Shown: positions 1 through 8,706, numbered from the stretch's first letter. The stretch is DNA of 64,000 bases from Schaalia canis (GCF_003858455.1 NZ_RQZF01000003.1:186001-250000), one strand, 5' to 3'. Notes: generated by a model not told the origin, from the sequence alone. Translations and numbers: made by a program.

Positions 1-585
1 AACGATGGGAAGCTTTTCTACGCGGTGCTCGGCCAGCAGGGCTTTGGCGTTCTCTCGGGAAATGCCCACATGTCCTGTGACGAGGCGTTCGCGCGGGGTC
101 ATGCACTCTGAGACAGTCAGGCGCGCCCAGTCCTGGGGGGGGACGAAACGCAGGTCTCGGTTGGTGATGATGCCCAGCAGGGAGCCATCCTTATCGACGA
201 CCGGTAGACCAGAAACACGGTACTGGCCACAGAGGGCGTCAAGCTCTTCAATGGTTGCATCAGGGTTGACAGTGACAGGATCGTCAACCATGCCTGATTC
301 GGAGCGCTTAACCTGGCGGACCTGGTGTGCTTGCTCGTCAATGGAGAGATTGCGGTGCAGGATGCCGATGCCGCCCTGTCGGGCCATAGCGATCGCCATG
401 CGTGCTTCAGTGACAGTGTCCATTGCCGCTGAGATGAGCGGGATCCTTAGGGTGATGTTCTTCGTCAGGCGGGAGCTGGTGTCCACTTCAGAGGGCACCA
501 CATCCGTTAATTCAGGAAGAAGCAGGACATCGTCGTAGGTGAGGCCGGTAAGGGCGAAGGGGTCTGTGTCGTCAAAGTGTCCCAT
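1..585 (-). CDS. guaB: IMP dehydrogenase, N-terminal part (cut by window edge)
   Basis: Catalyses NAD-dependent oxidation of IMP to XMP, the first committed step of GMP synthesis. The window holds the first 195 codons, read on the minus strand from ATG at 585. They begin MGHFDDTDPFALTGLTYDDV, the usual N-terminal strand of the barrel. LISAAMDTVTEARMAIAMA follows near residue 50, then HRNLSIDEQ. From about residue 90 comes the first CBS domain, with VSGLPVVDKDGSLLGIITNRD. The catalytic cysteine loop lies outside the window. Its position near whiB3 and groES matches the guaB2 neighbourhood of mycobacteria. There is no strong Shine-Dalgarno before the ATG, but the start fits family length. Confidence 0.95.
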   Translation of the reverse strand, partial: MGHFDDTDPFALTGLTYDDVLLLPELTDVVPSEVDTSSRLTKNITLRIPLISAAMDTVTEARMAIAMARQGGIGILHRNLSIDEQAHQVRQVKRSESGMVDDPVTVNPDATIEELDALCGQYRVSGLPVVDKDGSLLGIITNRDLRFVPPQDWARLTVSECMTPRERLVTGHVGISRENAKALLAEHRVEKLPIV

Positions 586-657
586 GAGCCAATGTTAGGG
601 GCTGGATTGACTCCCAAAGACCTCAGAACCAGAATCTGAGCGTAAGGGTGGCGAGTT

Positions 658-1977
658 TCACCCTGTTTCTTGGGCAGCGCGCAGGGGCGCGAGATAGCCC
701 TCTTCGAGGGAAACGGGCAGGGAGGGGGTCAAGGGAAGACGCGCCAGCATGAGAGCGCTTAAGAGCGCCGCGAGCGCACCCTCGTGACTGTCTGCCTCTT
801 CGCTGACTTCGCTATGCCCACGAGCAGTGGTGTTGCGCCATTGGCCGGGGGATTGCCGAAGATGGGTGTCAGCCCAGGTCATTGCCAGGGCAAAGTCGGC
901 GCTGAGTTGGGCGAGCCACTCGTCCCGGCCCTCGTCATATTCAATGGTCTTTCCCAGAGCTTCGGTGGCGCTGACAGCCTCAACCAGTGGCGAAAGCTGA
1001 GCTGCCGAAGGCTGCACGACCTGTTGGATGAGAGGGGTGAAACCGTCTGCGCGCGCTGGCCAGGATGTGGCCATGATCCATCGGTAGATTTGCCATGCGT
1101 CGTGAAGCATCCATTCGGGCGCTTCATCACCGTCTTCGATGATGCGTGCGCGCAGGTGGAGGAGGTTTCGTACCCACAGGAAGTAGATGCGCGTGCGCTG
1201 CTCAGCGTCCAGCACTGCGCGTGTTGCCCTCGGGTGTGCGTGCGTTGCTGCGTGCCGCTGTTCGCCATGCGCATCGTCTGGGTGTAGCACTGTGGCCCAG
1301 ATGAGGGAGGTTGGGGGCAGGTTTTGATGGAGGGCGTGGGCGATGAATCGAGCACGATCAGCCCAGATACGTTCGCCGGTGACGTCGGAGGCCAGAAGGA
1401 ACACTCCGATGGCATAGACATTACTTCCGAGGTCGAAGGGGGCGCTGTGGTGTGCACCTCCTGCGGTCCTTATCAGTCCGTGTCGCGGGTCCCACCAGTG
1501 TTTTTCTTTGTCGCGCAGGAGGTGGCGCAGGTCGTCGAGAGCTCCGTCGATTCCTGCTACTGCGGCGTGGGCGAGGGCCTCGGCGATGATGAGGGTCTGC
1601 TCGTTGTTGTGGGGTCGGCTGTGCTCGGTGGGCTGGGCGGTGGGCGAGGGAGTGCTCCCAGAGCGAGTTGCGTCATTGGGCTCTCCTTCGGTTGCACCTG
1701 AATAGTAGAGGTCGTGCAGCGCAGTGTAGTGCTGGGCGGCACTTGGGCGGGCTTTGGTTGAAGCTGCCTGCGCATCCGCGTGTGAGAGGTAGAGTGCTGC
1801 AAGGCTCCAAAGTGTTGTGCGATGGGCGTGGTCAACAAGAAGCTGTGGGGCAGGCGTGTCGTCCAGAGGAGCGGATGCGGTGTCCGCGATGAGCTTGTCG
1901 TTCAGAGAGGCGATAAGCAGGCGGATTTCTTCGTCGAATTCCTCGCGCACGACCTGGTGTGACCACGGCGTCTGCAT
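658..1977 (-). CDS. Conserved hypothetical protein, mostly alpha-helical
   Basis: 439 aa, function not recognised. I start at ATG 1977 (MQTPWSHQVV) because AAAGGAG lies six bases upstream; an in-frame ATG seven codons earlier has no such site. The protein is helical with many Trp and His residues, for example KEKHWWDPRHGLIRTAGG near residue 165 and FDLGSNVYAIGVFLLASD. Between about residues 95 and 125 is a polar, low-complexity linker rich in Ser, Thr and Pro. There is no signal peptide or membrane segment. The WWDP..GL pattern and helical repeats faintly recall (alpha/alpha)6-barrel sugar epimerases of the AGE group, but this is a weak resemblance. It sits between guaB and a MerR regulator, all on the minus strand. 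Confidence 0.7.
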   Translation of the reverse strand: MQTPWSHQVVREEFDEEIRLLIASLNDKLIADTASAPLDDTPAPQLLVDHAHRTTLWSLAALYLSHADAQAASTKARPSAAQHYTALHDLYYSGATEGEPNDATRSGSTPSPTAQPTEHSRPHNNEQTLIIAEALAHAAVAGIDGALDDLRHLLRDKEKHWWDPRHGLIRTAGGAHHSAPFDLGSNVYAIGVFLLASDVTGERIWADRARFIAHALHQNLPPTSLIWATVLHPDDAHGEQRHAATHAHPRATRAVLDAEQRTRIYFLWVRNLLHLRARIIEDGDEAPEWMLHDAWQIYRWIMATSWPARADGFTPLIQQVVQPSAAQLSPLVEAVSATEALGKTIEYDEGRDEWLAQLSADFALAMTWADTHLRQSPGQWRNTTARGHSEVSEEADSHEGALAALLSALMLARLPLTPSLPVSLEEGYLAPLRAAQETG

Positions 1978-2073
1978 GTTCAGCTCCTTTGCTGGCATGG
2001 GGATCTCTCTCGTGAGAGGTTTGTTGGTGGGTTTCCTCGTTGCCGAGGATGGAAGTATTCCCCGCGGAGCGTC

Positions 2074-3006
2074 TTAGTGGACCAGGTCTGGACAGGGACC
2101 TTCTTCGCGCGAGAATGCGAGCATTTCTTCAACGCAGGCGGCCAGGGATCGGACTCGCTGGACGCGTGGATCGAGGATGCGCGGTGAGTCGGTTCCCACA
2201 AGAATGATGTTGAGTTCGGGTCGGTCCAGGCTGGTTTCAATGAGGGATTCGCAGTGCGTTCCCCGTCCCATCACGATGACGCTGTGGGGCTTCTTTGAAG
2301 CAATGTGGGCGTTGAGGCGTTTGTGCACGTCTTGCCCAGCGTGTTGGCCTGTGTCGAGGATGGAGGTGGGAATCCCGTTCCATTCTAGGGCAACGCCTGT
2401 GACATGGGCGGCAAGCATGAGGTCCTGATCTGCAACGATCACGGCTGGCTGGTAGGTCTTCACGTTGGAATCGCATTGGTGCGACAGTTGAGCAAGGACC
2501 CGCATAACGGCGACAGTCAGTGTTGCCGAGGGAGCGTAGCCGGGTTTTTGCCCCTGTTCACAGGAGTAAATCCGGTCGAGGGCAGGTTCGAGCAGGTCTG
2601 ACCATGTGTGCACTAGGCCATTGGTGGCAATGGCAATACCTAGAAGGTTTTCAAGAACATTCAGTTCAGCAGCCGAGGCTCCCCGCAGGATGTCGTCGAC
2701 GGTTGGGGGCGCAGCGTTGTCGAGTGGCGCCATTCCCTGTGGCGCATTGAGGAGGCGCTTTGCGGCTTCAGAGGCTGCTACGCCAGAGCGGATCATTTCG
2801 ACCATGCGTTTGAGGAGGGCAACGTCCTCAGGACTGTAACGGCGATGTGTGCCCGAGCGGCGGCTTGTCGGCCCCATTCCGTAGCGTCGTTCCCATGTGC
2901 GAAGCGTTGAAGCCGATACGCCAAGTTTAATGGCGACTGCTGCGACACTGAGGGGGGCTTCGACAGAGTCGGCGCTCGTCAGTCTTGTGAGCGTTGCACG
3001 AGGCAT
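2074..3006 (-). CDS. MerR-family transcriptional regulator with Rossmann-like C-terminal domain
   Basis: 310 aa from ATG 3006 (MPRATLTRLT), preceded by GGGAGG; the reading frame is open further upstream but without a ribosome site. Residues about 19-85 form the MerR winged helix: LSVAAVAIKLGVSASTLRTW, ERRYGMGP, then THRRYSPEDVALLKRM. The middle is helical. Residues about 190-300 look like an alternating beta/alpha domain (AVIVADQDLMLAAHVTG, HSVIVMGRGTHCESL), the architecture of cobalamin-type sensors in CarH/LitR relatives. The DxHxxG cobalamin motif is not visible, so the ligand is unknown. It is divergent from whiB3, so the two may share control through the 336-bp gap between them. Confidence 0.8.
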   Translation of the reverse strand: MPRATLTRLTSADSVEAPLSVAAVAIKLGVSASTLRTWERRYGMGPTSRRSGTHRRYSPEDVALLKRMVEMIRSGVAASEAAKRLLNAPQGMAPLDNAAPPTVDDILRGASAAELNVLENLLGIAIATNGLVHTWSDLLEPALDRIYSCEQGQKPGYAPSATLTVAVMRVLAQLSHQCDSNVKTYQPAVIVADQDLMLAAHVTGVALEWNGIPTSILDTGQHAGQDVHKRLNAHIASKKPHSVIVMGRGTHCESLIETSLDRPELNIILVGTDSPRILDPRVQRVRSLAACVEEMLAFSREEGPCPDLVH

Positions 3007-3252
3007 GTCGAGTCCTCCCTTCGGTGTTTTGCTTGTTCTGGCGCTTGGGGCGCAGGCAATCCAGCAGGTGATTTTTCTTTCCTCTTCGATTGTGACGCTT
3101 TTGAAGTCTCTGTGCCACCGGAATGAAGAAGAAATCCGAAACTTGCGCACACATTGTTCATCAGCGAACACCCAGGAAGCAACTTCAGCTCCCAGCATTC
3201 TTTCAGGATTGGCGATACTCCTGGGAAATTCCCATAAGTTTTTCTCTGCTAC

Positions 3253-3280
3253 TTGAACAACGCATGCACAACTCTGTAAT
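3253..3280 (+). promoter_or_regulatory. Candidate whiB3 promoter
   Basis: TTGAAC at 3253-3258 and TGTAAT at 3275-3280 are 16 bases apart and lie about 60 bases before the whiB3 ATG. Similarity to sigma-70 boxes only; not tested. Confidence 0.35.
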
Positions 3281-3342
3281 GTTGCAGGTGTTCAAAACGG
3301 GAGGACCCCTCCCCTACCCCGACCGCGAAAGGAAGGGACCCC

Positions 3343-3636
3343 ATGACTGATGTTTCACGCCTGCCCGGCCCAATGATTGACGCTTGGGAATGGCAGTATC
3401 AGGGGGCATGCCGCGAGGTCGATACCGAGCAGTTCTTCCACCCCGAAGGTGAGCGAGGCTCCACGCGCCGCCGCCGCGCCGCTGCCGCCAAGGCCATCTG
3501 CGCGACCTGCCCTGTTCTTGAGCAGTGCCGCCAGCATGCCCTCTCCACCCAGGAGCCTTACGGAATCTGGGGCGGCATGACCGAAGAGGAACGTCGCGAA
3601 TACATCCAGGCGCGCCGAATGAAGCGCAGCGCCTGA
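3343..3636 (+). CDS. whiB3: WhiB3/WhiD-type iron-sulfur transcriptional regulator
   Basis: 97 aa WhiB protein that binds a [4Fe-4S] cluster and partners the sigma factor at promoters. The four cluster cysteines are C23, C53, C56 and C62 (C-x2-C-x5-C), followed by the G[I/V]WGG turn at about 74-78 and a basic tail (QARRMKRSA). The sequence RLPGPMIDAWEWQYQGAC and the stretch FFHPEGERG are typical of the WhiB3/WhiD branch rather than WhiB1, WhiB2 or WhiB7. Synteny with guaB and groES agrees with mycobacterial whiB3. Known members respond to redox state and nitric oxide; the role here is inferred. RBS AAGGGA lies before ATG 3343, and a strong terminator follows. Confidence 0.93.
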   Translation: MTDVSRLPGPMIDAWEWQYQGACREVDTEQFFHPEGERGSTRRRRAAAAKAICATCPVLEQCRQHALSTQEPYGIWGGMTEEERREYIQARRMKRSA

Positions 3637-3702
3637 CACACTGAACTTTCCACCGCAAAGCTGCAGCGCTGGGGATTGACACTCATCCTTATGCAGCGAC
3701 CA

Positions 3703-3737
3703 AAAGAGCCTCTCCCTTGGAGAGGCTCTTTCTTCTT
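3703..3737 (+). terminator. Rho-independent terminator after whiB3
   Basis: An 11-bp perfect stem (3703-3713 with 3721-3731), extendable to 13 bp, followed by a T-rich run TTTCTTCTT. Confidence 0.85.
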
Positions 3738-4139
3738 CCCTCCACCACAGACACCCCGCCTGGAAGGCAACGCGCACCGAGGCCATAAAACCTCGCGCCT
3801 TTAAGGGTCTCAATCCTTCATTAATTCAGACGAGATCGAACAACTGAGCACTCTTTGGATGTTCTAAATAATGTCGCAGATTCTTAGACAATAGCGGCAC
3901 TTATCATCGAAAATCGTTCACACATTTGCAAAATCCGCGTCTTGAATAACTGCCCCACCCAGGAAACAACGGAAGGCTCAGACACTCCGGCGATCTTGAT
4001 GTCCACAACAAGGAGAGGCCGCCATTCCGATCCATAATTTTCATTATTCAACACTTGGATTTCCGGGGACACGAGCGGAAATCCTACTCCTCCCCTCCCC
4101 TTTCCGTGGGTAAATGAAGTGTGTATTCATTCGCAATTC
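3738..4139. other. Gene-free AT-richer spacer
   Basis: About 400 bases between the whiB3 terminator and the inverted repeat upstream of the surface-protein gene. Only a 62-codon minus-strand frame (3884-4072) is open. It has no ribosome site and no recognisable sequence, so I do not call it a gene. Confidence 0.6.
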
Positions 4140-4216
4140 AAACCTCAGAAATGCACTTTCACTGTGGAATATGGTCGAGATAGATCAATAAACAGTCGCG
4201 GTCATTTCTGAGGTTT
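4140..4216. repeat. Perfect 14-bp inverted repeat bracketing the surface-protein promoter region
   Basis: AAACCTCAGAAATG at 4140-4153 is exactly repeated in reverse complement at 4203-4216, with 49 bases between. The right arm ends 39 bases before the ATG of the LAKTG protein. Inside are TTTCAC (4158-4163) and ATAGAT, 17 bases apart, a possible promoter pointing at the gene. The arrangement could be an invertible switch, a long hairpin or a two-site operator. Confidence 0.75.
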
Positions 4217-4255
4217 CTCTGAGTACCTAACCGCTTATCTACCCCTGGAGTAAAG

Positions 4256-5905
4256 ATGCTGACACACGGGAAGAATCTCCCGCGAGTACTGCTGGCATTA
4301 GTGGCAGTCTTCGCTTTGATCATCACTGGCCTATCACCGTTGTTTACCGGTAACGTCGCCCACGCCGCGGACAACAATCAGCAGGGCGCCAAACCCGGCT
4401 TCACTACCTTCACTATTGTCAAGCGCCTCCACGGAGCCACTGACAAGGTATCCCCTGACACCAAGTTCCGTGTTGCCGTGCGTTGGGTCCTTCCTGATCG
4501 CATGACCATTGCCGATTACCCCAACTGGACCCCACCGGCCAACCCCACCTTCATGGACCTGGCAGTTAATACTCCCACCCCCTTCCCAACAGGTGGTGCA
4601 GCAGCATTCCCCGATGGCACAACGATCATGCTCGAAGAACAGCTTGATGCCACCACCCCAGCACTGCCAAGCGGCCTTGAGTTCGGACAGACGAGCTGGG
4701 TCGAAGGTAAGCGCACTACCCACTCTCGCAAGTACGAAACCTTCGTCGGGCCCGAGAACCAAGTCATTGAACTCCACAACACTGTCTCTCCCAAGGCAGT
4801 TACTCCCCCTGCTCCCGGCCCCGGCGACGACAATGGATCCGCAGGCACGAAGCCGACTTTCGGCACCTTCAGCATTACAGCGAAGGTTTTTGGCACTGCT
4901 GCTAAGAAGATTCCCGCCGATAAGACCTTCCGCATTGCGGCAGAGTGGAAGCTCCCCGAAGGAAAGACTGAAGCTGACTATCCTGGCTGGAAGTCTCCTA
5001 CCGACGCCAGGTACCTGACAGTTCCGGTCGATGTGAAGACGCCCTTCCCTGTTGGCGGCCCCAATGCTTTCCCCGTGGGCACCACGATCACTTTGACAAA
5101 CCTCTCATCCAACATCAAGGATCCCACGATTGAAAACGTCCGTTGGGGCGCCTCCACCTGGATGGTTGGCAAGGTCGAACGTCTCGACGAAGTTTCTTTC
5201 GTCATCACCAAAGATGAGACCCTCGCTGAGCTCCGCAATGAAGCCATCGACTACTCCACGACCGTCTCTGTGGGCGACTTCGTCTGGTGGGATAAGAATG
5301 GCAACGGCCTTCAAGATGACGGTTCAGACTACGGTATTGGAGGTGTCATTCTCTCTCTGAGCGGCCCGAAGGGGCCTCTTGCGATCACTCAGACGAAGGC
5401 TGACGGTTCCTACTCCTTCAGCGACCTCCCTGTTTTGAGCGGCACGGAAAAGTACACTGTGAGTGTCATTGCTCCTGCAGGCTTCGAAGCAACGAAGGCC
5501 AACCAGGGTGGTGACCGGTCCAAGGATTCCTCGACAGACTCCGTTGACTCAGGCACACTGGTCAACAACGCAGACAACACCCTGGACTTTGGCTTTGTTA
5601 AGAAGAGCAAGGCCCCGCAGGTAACGCCCCCGAAGAATGGGGCACCTGACGGTTCTAGCACGCCGGATTCTTCCGTGAAACCGCAGACTCCGCCGAAGGC
5701 AAAGCCTCAACCTGCGCCGAACACGCCTCCATCTAAGGATGCACATAAGCAGGCTCCCCAGGACTCTACCTCTAAGGCACCCGCCCAGAAGGCTGGAAGC
5801 AAGCTGGCAAAGACCGGCGCTGATTCGCTTGAAATCGCTACCTTCGTGTCACTTGCCTTGATCGCTGGCGGCGCCCTTCTCACAGTCCTGCGTCGACAGG
5901 CCTGA
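4256..5905 (+). CDS. LAKTG-anchored surface protein with two DUF5979-like repeats and an SdrD B-like domain
   Basis: 549 aa, predicted to be secreted and covalently anchored. Residues 1-37 are a signal peptide ending NVAHA. Two homologous repeats follow at about 48-170 and 200-335; each starts F[T/S]I-x-K/A...G and contains F-R-[V/I]-A...W-x-LP, later a FP-x-GG pattern and GTTI. At about 338-450 is an SdrD B-like Ca-binding Ig fold (VGDFVWWDKNGNGLQDDG, ADGSYSFSDLP). A Pro/Lys-rich wall-spanning stretch and the sorting signal LAKTG at about 517-521 plus hydrophobic segment and RRQA finish the protein. LAxTG fits class E (housekeeping) sortases. Start: GGAG five bases before ATG 4256. It is a single-gene unit with its own terminator. 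Ligand unknown. Confidence 0.9.
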   Translation: MLTHGKNLPRVLLALVAVFALIITGLSPLFTGNVAHAADNNQQGAKPGFTTFTIVKRLHGATDKVSPDTKFRVAVRWVLPDRMTIADYPNWTPPANPTFMDLAVNTPTPFPTGGAAAFPDGTTIMLEEQLDATTPALPSGLEFGQTSWVEGKRTTHSRKYETFVGPENQVIELHNTVSPKAVTPPAPGPGDDNGSAGTKPTFGTFSITAKVFGTAAKKIPADKTFRIAAEWKLPEGKTEADYPGWKSPTDARYLTVPVDVKTPFPVGGPNAFPVGTTITLTNLSSNIKDPTIENVRWGASTWMVGKVERLDEVSFVITKDETLAELRNEAIDYSTTVSVGDFVWWDKNGNGLQDDGSDYGIGGVILSLSGPKGPLAITQTKADGSYSFSDLPVLSGTEKYTVSVIAPAGFEATKANQGGDRSKDSSTDSVDSGTLVNNADNTLDFGFVKKSKAPQVTPPKNGAPDGSSTPDSSVKPQTPPKAKPQPAPNTPPSKDAHKQAPQDSTSKAPAQKAGSKLAKTGADSLEIATFVSLALIAGGALLTVLRRQA

Positions 5906-5943
5906 GCGCGCAACCTCCTCTCACCTCAAGCAGCGCGCTTCTC

Positions 5944-5985
5944 GATGCCCCCGATAGCTTCCACAGCTATCGGGGGCATCCCTTT
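5944..5985 (+). terminator. Strong hairpin terminator between the surface protein and the convergent sugar kinase
   Basis: A 16-bp perfect stem (5944-5959 with 5965-5980) with a 5-base loop, followed by a short T stretch. It lies between convergent genes and may serve both. Confidence 0.8.
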
Positions 5986-6058
5986 ACTCTCTTGGAGTCC
6001 TGCCATGTCTGCCAGCGCGCGGAAATACTCTCTGTACTCGGTCGGGACCGCCTTACTG

Positions 6059-6958
6059 TTACCGAGCTAGAAGCCGCTCCAATGTTTCGGTGTCAACAAA
6101 GCTCGTGTGCGTCCCGAGGCTTCCACATGCCCAGGCACCACCCACCGCGCCTGCACGGGCAGCCCCGGCGATATCACCGTGATCTAGGTAATGGCACAGA
6201 AAGGCCGCCACAAAACTATCGCCGGCTCCGTTACTATCCACGACCGGACGATCAGGAATGGAGATCGGACTGATTCGCAATGGCTGTTCATCCGAGCGCT
6301 GCCACACACGGGCTCCCTCACTCCCCGCCATCACCACCACGAACTGGGCACGACCTCGGACAAAGATGTCTGCGACCACTGCGGACTCGTCCGTCAGCGC
6401 CGCGGCGGACACGAAAACGTAGTCGGCACCATAGGCAAAGTCTCTGTGGTAGTCGGCAACACCATCCCAATCATGCAGGTCGGTTGACGTTGATCGACCT
6501 GCGGCAATAGCATCCTGCAACGCGTACCTTGCCCAGTTCATGATAGAGACATGCACGTGCCGAGATCTTTTGATGCCCTCGCGCCACAACGACGGGTCGG
6601 GAGTGAACTCAAAGGGATGTCGCGGATCGTACAAAGACATGCGCTGTCCTTCCTCGGTCACCAAAATCACCGAACGTCGCGTTCCGCTGATGTGCGTGAC
6701 GAAGTTCGTCGAGATTCCAGTGGCTAAGTAAACATCCCGGATAAACCGACCTTCATCATCATCTCCGATGACGTCCACCATGGCAGACGAACGGCTAAGT
6801 GCGTGGACACCAAGGGCGACACCGTTACCCGTATGCCCCACGACGGTCGCGATGGGTGGAACCATCATGGAATCCACAACAGGGAGGGGTAGGGACTTCA
6901 CTCGGACGATCTGGTCGACTCCCACACCGCCCACCACAAGAACATCTACCTGCGTCAT
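6059..6958 (-). CDS. PfkB-family (ribokinase-like) carbohydrate kinase
   Basis: 299 aa cytosolic kinase of the ribokinase fold. The N-terminal signature region is VVGGVGVDQIVRVKSLPLP, then GHTGNGVALGVHAL near residue 45 (substrate-binding motif 1). The C-terminal family motif is DSNGAGDSFVAAF near residue 240; the Asp of GAGD is the catalytic base and the glycines form the anion hole. The substrate cannot be read from sequence; ribose, fructose, tagatose or a nucleoside are all possible. The gene stands alone with no transporter or regulator beside it. The start at ATG 6958 has the purine-rich stretch AAGAGAGAAA immediately upstream. Confidence 0.88.
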   Translation of the reverse strand: MTQVDVLVVGGVGVDQIVRVKSLPLPVVDSMMVPPIATVVGHTGNGVALGVHALSRSSAMVDVIGDDDEGRFIRDVYLATGISTNFVTHISGTRRSVILVTEEGQRMSLYDPRHPFEFTPDPSLWREGIKRSRHVHVSIMNWARYALQDAIAAGRSTSTDLHDWDGVADYHRDFAYGADYVFVSAAALTDESAVVADIFVRGRAQFVVVMAGSEGARVWQRSDEQPLRISPISIPDRPVVDSNGAGDSFVAAFLCHYLDHGDIAGAARAGAVGGAWACGSLGTHTSFVDTETLERLLAR

Positions 6959-7474
6959 TTTCTCTCTTTTCTTCCATAAAATCAGATCATGTCGGGGCTT
7001 GTCATGCCAATTCGCACTCGATAATTACCTCATGTTGACAAACAATTCTGATGCTGCGCCTGACGTCAGAGGCGTTTTTCCTCCCGAAAGAATTAACGGA
7101 TCTGCAAAAAGTCACCTATCAACATTGGCTCCATCATAGAGAAAGCCCCCGCTGGATATCGCCCGCTATCAAAACCTGCCCGACAGCTCTTCCCTCCTGC
7201 GAGCCACCTTGGAATATCAACCAGACAGGTAACGCACAGTGCCTTCTACTTTTCATTAAAGGACTATGCTCCAACCACTCCTCTACGCCCGTTTTATTCT
7301 CCGCGCATCATAGAAGCCCCAACTACCACCTTATCGACACAGCCACAACGCACGCCACTGGAATAAACAACTACACGCCTCTTAGCCACCCTCACCCGAC
7401 CTCGCCTCATCTGTCCTCGCGCACTCAACCCCACAGCACCACACCTCAGCACTTACACCCCCAGACATCAAGCA
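6959..7474. other. Gene-free spacer upstream of the sugar kinase
   Basis: About 515 bases with no convincing gene. A plus-strand frame of 158 codons (7051-7527) is Ser/Thr/Pro/His-rich and runs straight through a terminator hairpin, so it is rejected. The sugar-kinase promoter presumably lies near 6970-7050. Confidence 0.6.
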
Positions 7475-7504
7475 GTGCCGCCCTCGTTGAAACGAGGGCG
7501 GCAC
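7475..7504 (-). terminator. Hairpin terminator after the RelA-like/small-protein pair
   Basis: GTGCCGCCCTCGTT at 7475-7488 pairs perfectly with 7491-7504. It begins 20 bases after the stop of the 88-aa gene on the minus strand. The T run is poor. Confidence 0.65.
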
Positions 7505-7523
7505 CAGATGTAGGGGATCGCTT

Positions 7524-7790
7524 CTAGAAGCTCATTGCCAAGGCACGCTCAACGCTCCTGCGAGCTTCGCCATCGAAGTAGTTACCGTGGGTGCGTCGCA
7601 CCGACTCAAGAGACTGAGAGGCAAGTAAGACGATATCCATCCACTGCATACCCGAGTATTCAATCTCTGCCTCTGCATAGGCCTTTAGCGCTGCATCAGC
7701 ATCGGTACCAAACTCTCGCAGACCCAGCAGTTTGTCTGCTTTCCGGTCATAGATGAACAAGTAATGCTGAACTGGCTTGAGTTCACTCAT
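7524..7790 (-). CDS. Small conserved protein, partner of the RelA/SpoT-like gene
   Basis: 88 aa; molecular function not recognised. Start ATG 7790 is six bases after GAGGAGG, a near-perfect Shine-Dalgarno; a second ATG one codon earlier is only three bases away. The sequence HYLFIYDRKADKLLGLREFG, then a helix ALKAYAEAEIEY and a final RRTHGNYFDGEARR, suggests a compact beta-hairpin/alpha fold with no membrane segment. Its start overlaps the stop of the upstream RelA/SpoT-like gene (ATGAGTGA), so the two are translationally coupled. A small gene coupled to a single-domain RelA/SpoT synthetase is the layout of toxSAS toxin-antitoxin pairs, so it could be an antitoxin. That is inference from layout only. 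Confidence 0.75.
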   Translation of the reverse strand: MSELKPVQHYLFIYDRKADKLLGLREFGTDADAALKAYAEAEIEYSGMQWMDIVLLASQSLESVRRTHGNYFDGEARRSVERALAMSF

Positions 7791-8474
7791 CATTGACCTC
7801 CTCTGATTCATTCGGCAGCCCTTTCAGCATAGAACGAACTTTCTGAGCGAGGGCAGTAAAGGTGCTCACATCTGCGGCCTTGTGTGCGTCGTCTGGCGTA
7901 TTTTCCAAGAGTGCACGCAGGCGCAGGAATTCTTGAATGACGCTATCCCCATCTTGCTTGTAGTTCTCTCCAAAGAGAGCACTAAAGGCTTCCGCATCGG
8001 ATGCCCATTGATGCGTGGTCTGAGTTCTGAGTTGAACCTCGATTAAGAAACCATCCTGTTTGACGATGAGATGAATAGCTCTGTACCCAGATGCGCGCGG
8101 CTCCTGAATATAGTAATAACCTTATATTCGCTCCACTCTTTCCTAGCCCAGTCGACCAAAACATAGAGATCTTCAAGATCATCATGAGCAAGAACAACGC
8201 GACATCCACCAATGTCACACATTCGCGACAGATCAAGTCCGCTCCCCCATTGAGTGATCTTTTCATAGATGGTGTTTTCTCGTTTGAGGCGCTGTGTCAC
8301 TTCGGCGTCAATGGAATGAACAGTAACTGCTCTGTCCAGTGCCGCACCGACTGCTTCCATTGGTATCTGAAACTGATGCCGATACTCTCGCAATATTCGG
8401 CGGGCTTCGAACGCCTCTTCCTCGGTCGATTCCCCAGCATGGTGACGCCTCAGCGTTGACCCTGCTTTACGCAC
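7783..8474 (-). pseudogene. Small RelA/SpoT-domain (alarmone synthetase-like) protein, frameshifted
   Basis: Two overlapping frames together encode a RelA/SpoT synthetase domain of about 230 aa. From GTG 8474, the first frame contains QRLKRENTIYEKITQW, MCDIGGCRVVLAHDD and VDWARKEWSEYKV, which match the early synthetase motifs. Just after YKV (8118-8121) the family sequence moves to another frame: YYIQEPRASGYRAIHLIV, then IEVQLRTQTTHQWASDAEAF, ending at TGA 7783. A one-base loss near 8118-8121 explains it. The unshifted product stops at 8043 (143 aa) and lacks the Gly-Tyr-Arg and Glu-Val-Gln catalytic part. All remaining motifs look intact, so the lesion is recent, a sequencing error or, less likely, programmed. 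Active relatives transfer pyrophosphate from ATP to GDP/GTP or, in some toxins, to tRNA. Confidence 0.85.
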
Positions 8475-8706
8475 CGCGCTCTACTGAGCGGTTGAGGAAT
8501 CATCACACCCTCCTACGTCTACTTCTTGCCTCCTACCTACTTCTCAACTCATTTGCCCTAAAAGCCGACGCATAGGTCGAGACTCTTGTGATAGCTAGAC
8601 ACGGACCCCGTCAATATTCTGCCTCCGCCTCACTCTCCGCCCAGCCCGAGAGCCCATTCAGGTGCCCCATCACTGAACGGCTTGACGTATCCCCCGCCGG
8701 AATACC

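Noticed and set aside
3884-4072. A 62-codon minus-strand frame before the first surface protein
   Set aside because: No ribosome site and no recognisable features in an AT-richer spacer.
7051-7527. A 158-codon plus-strand frame downstream of the sugar-kinase start region
   Set aside because: Low-complexity composition, reads through a terminator hairpin, no ribosome site.
8115-8125. Programmed frameshift in the RelA-like gene
   Set aside because: No slippery heptamer or stimulatory hairpin is apparent at the junction; a simple one-base deletion or sequencing error is more likely.
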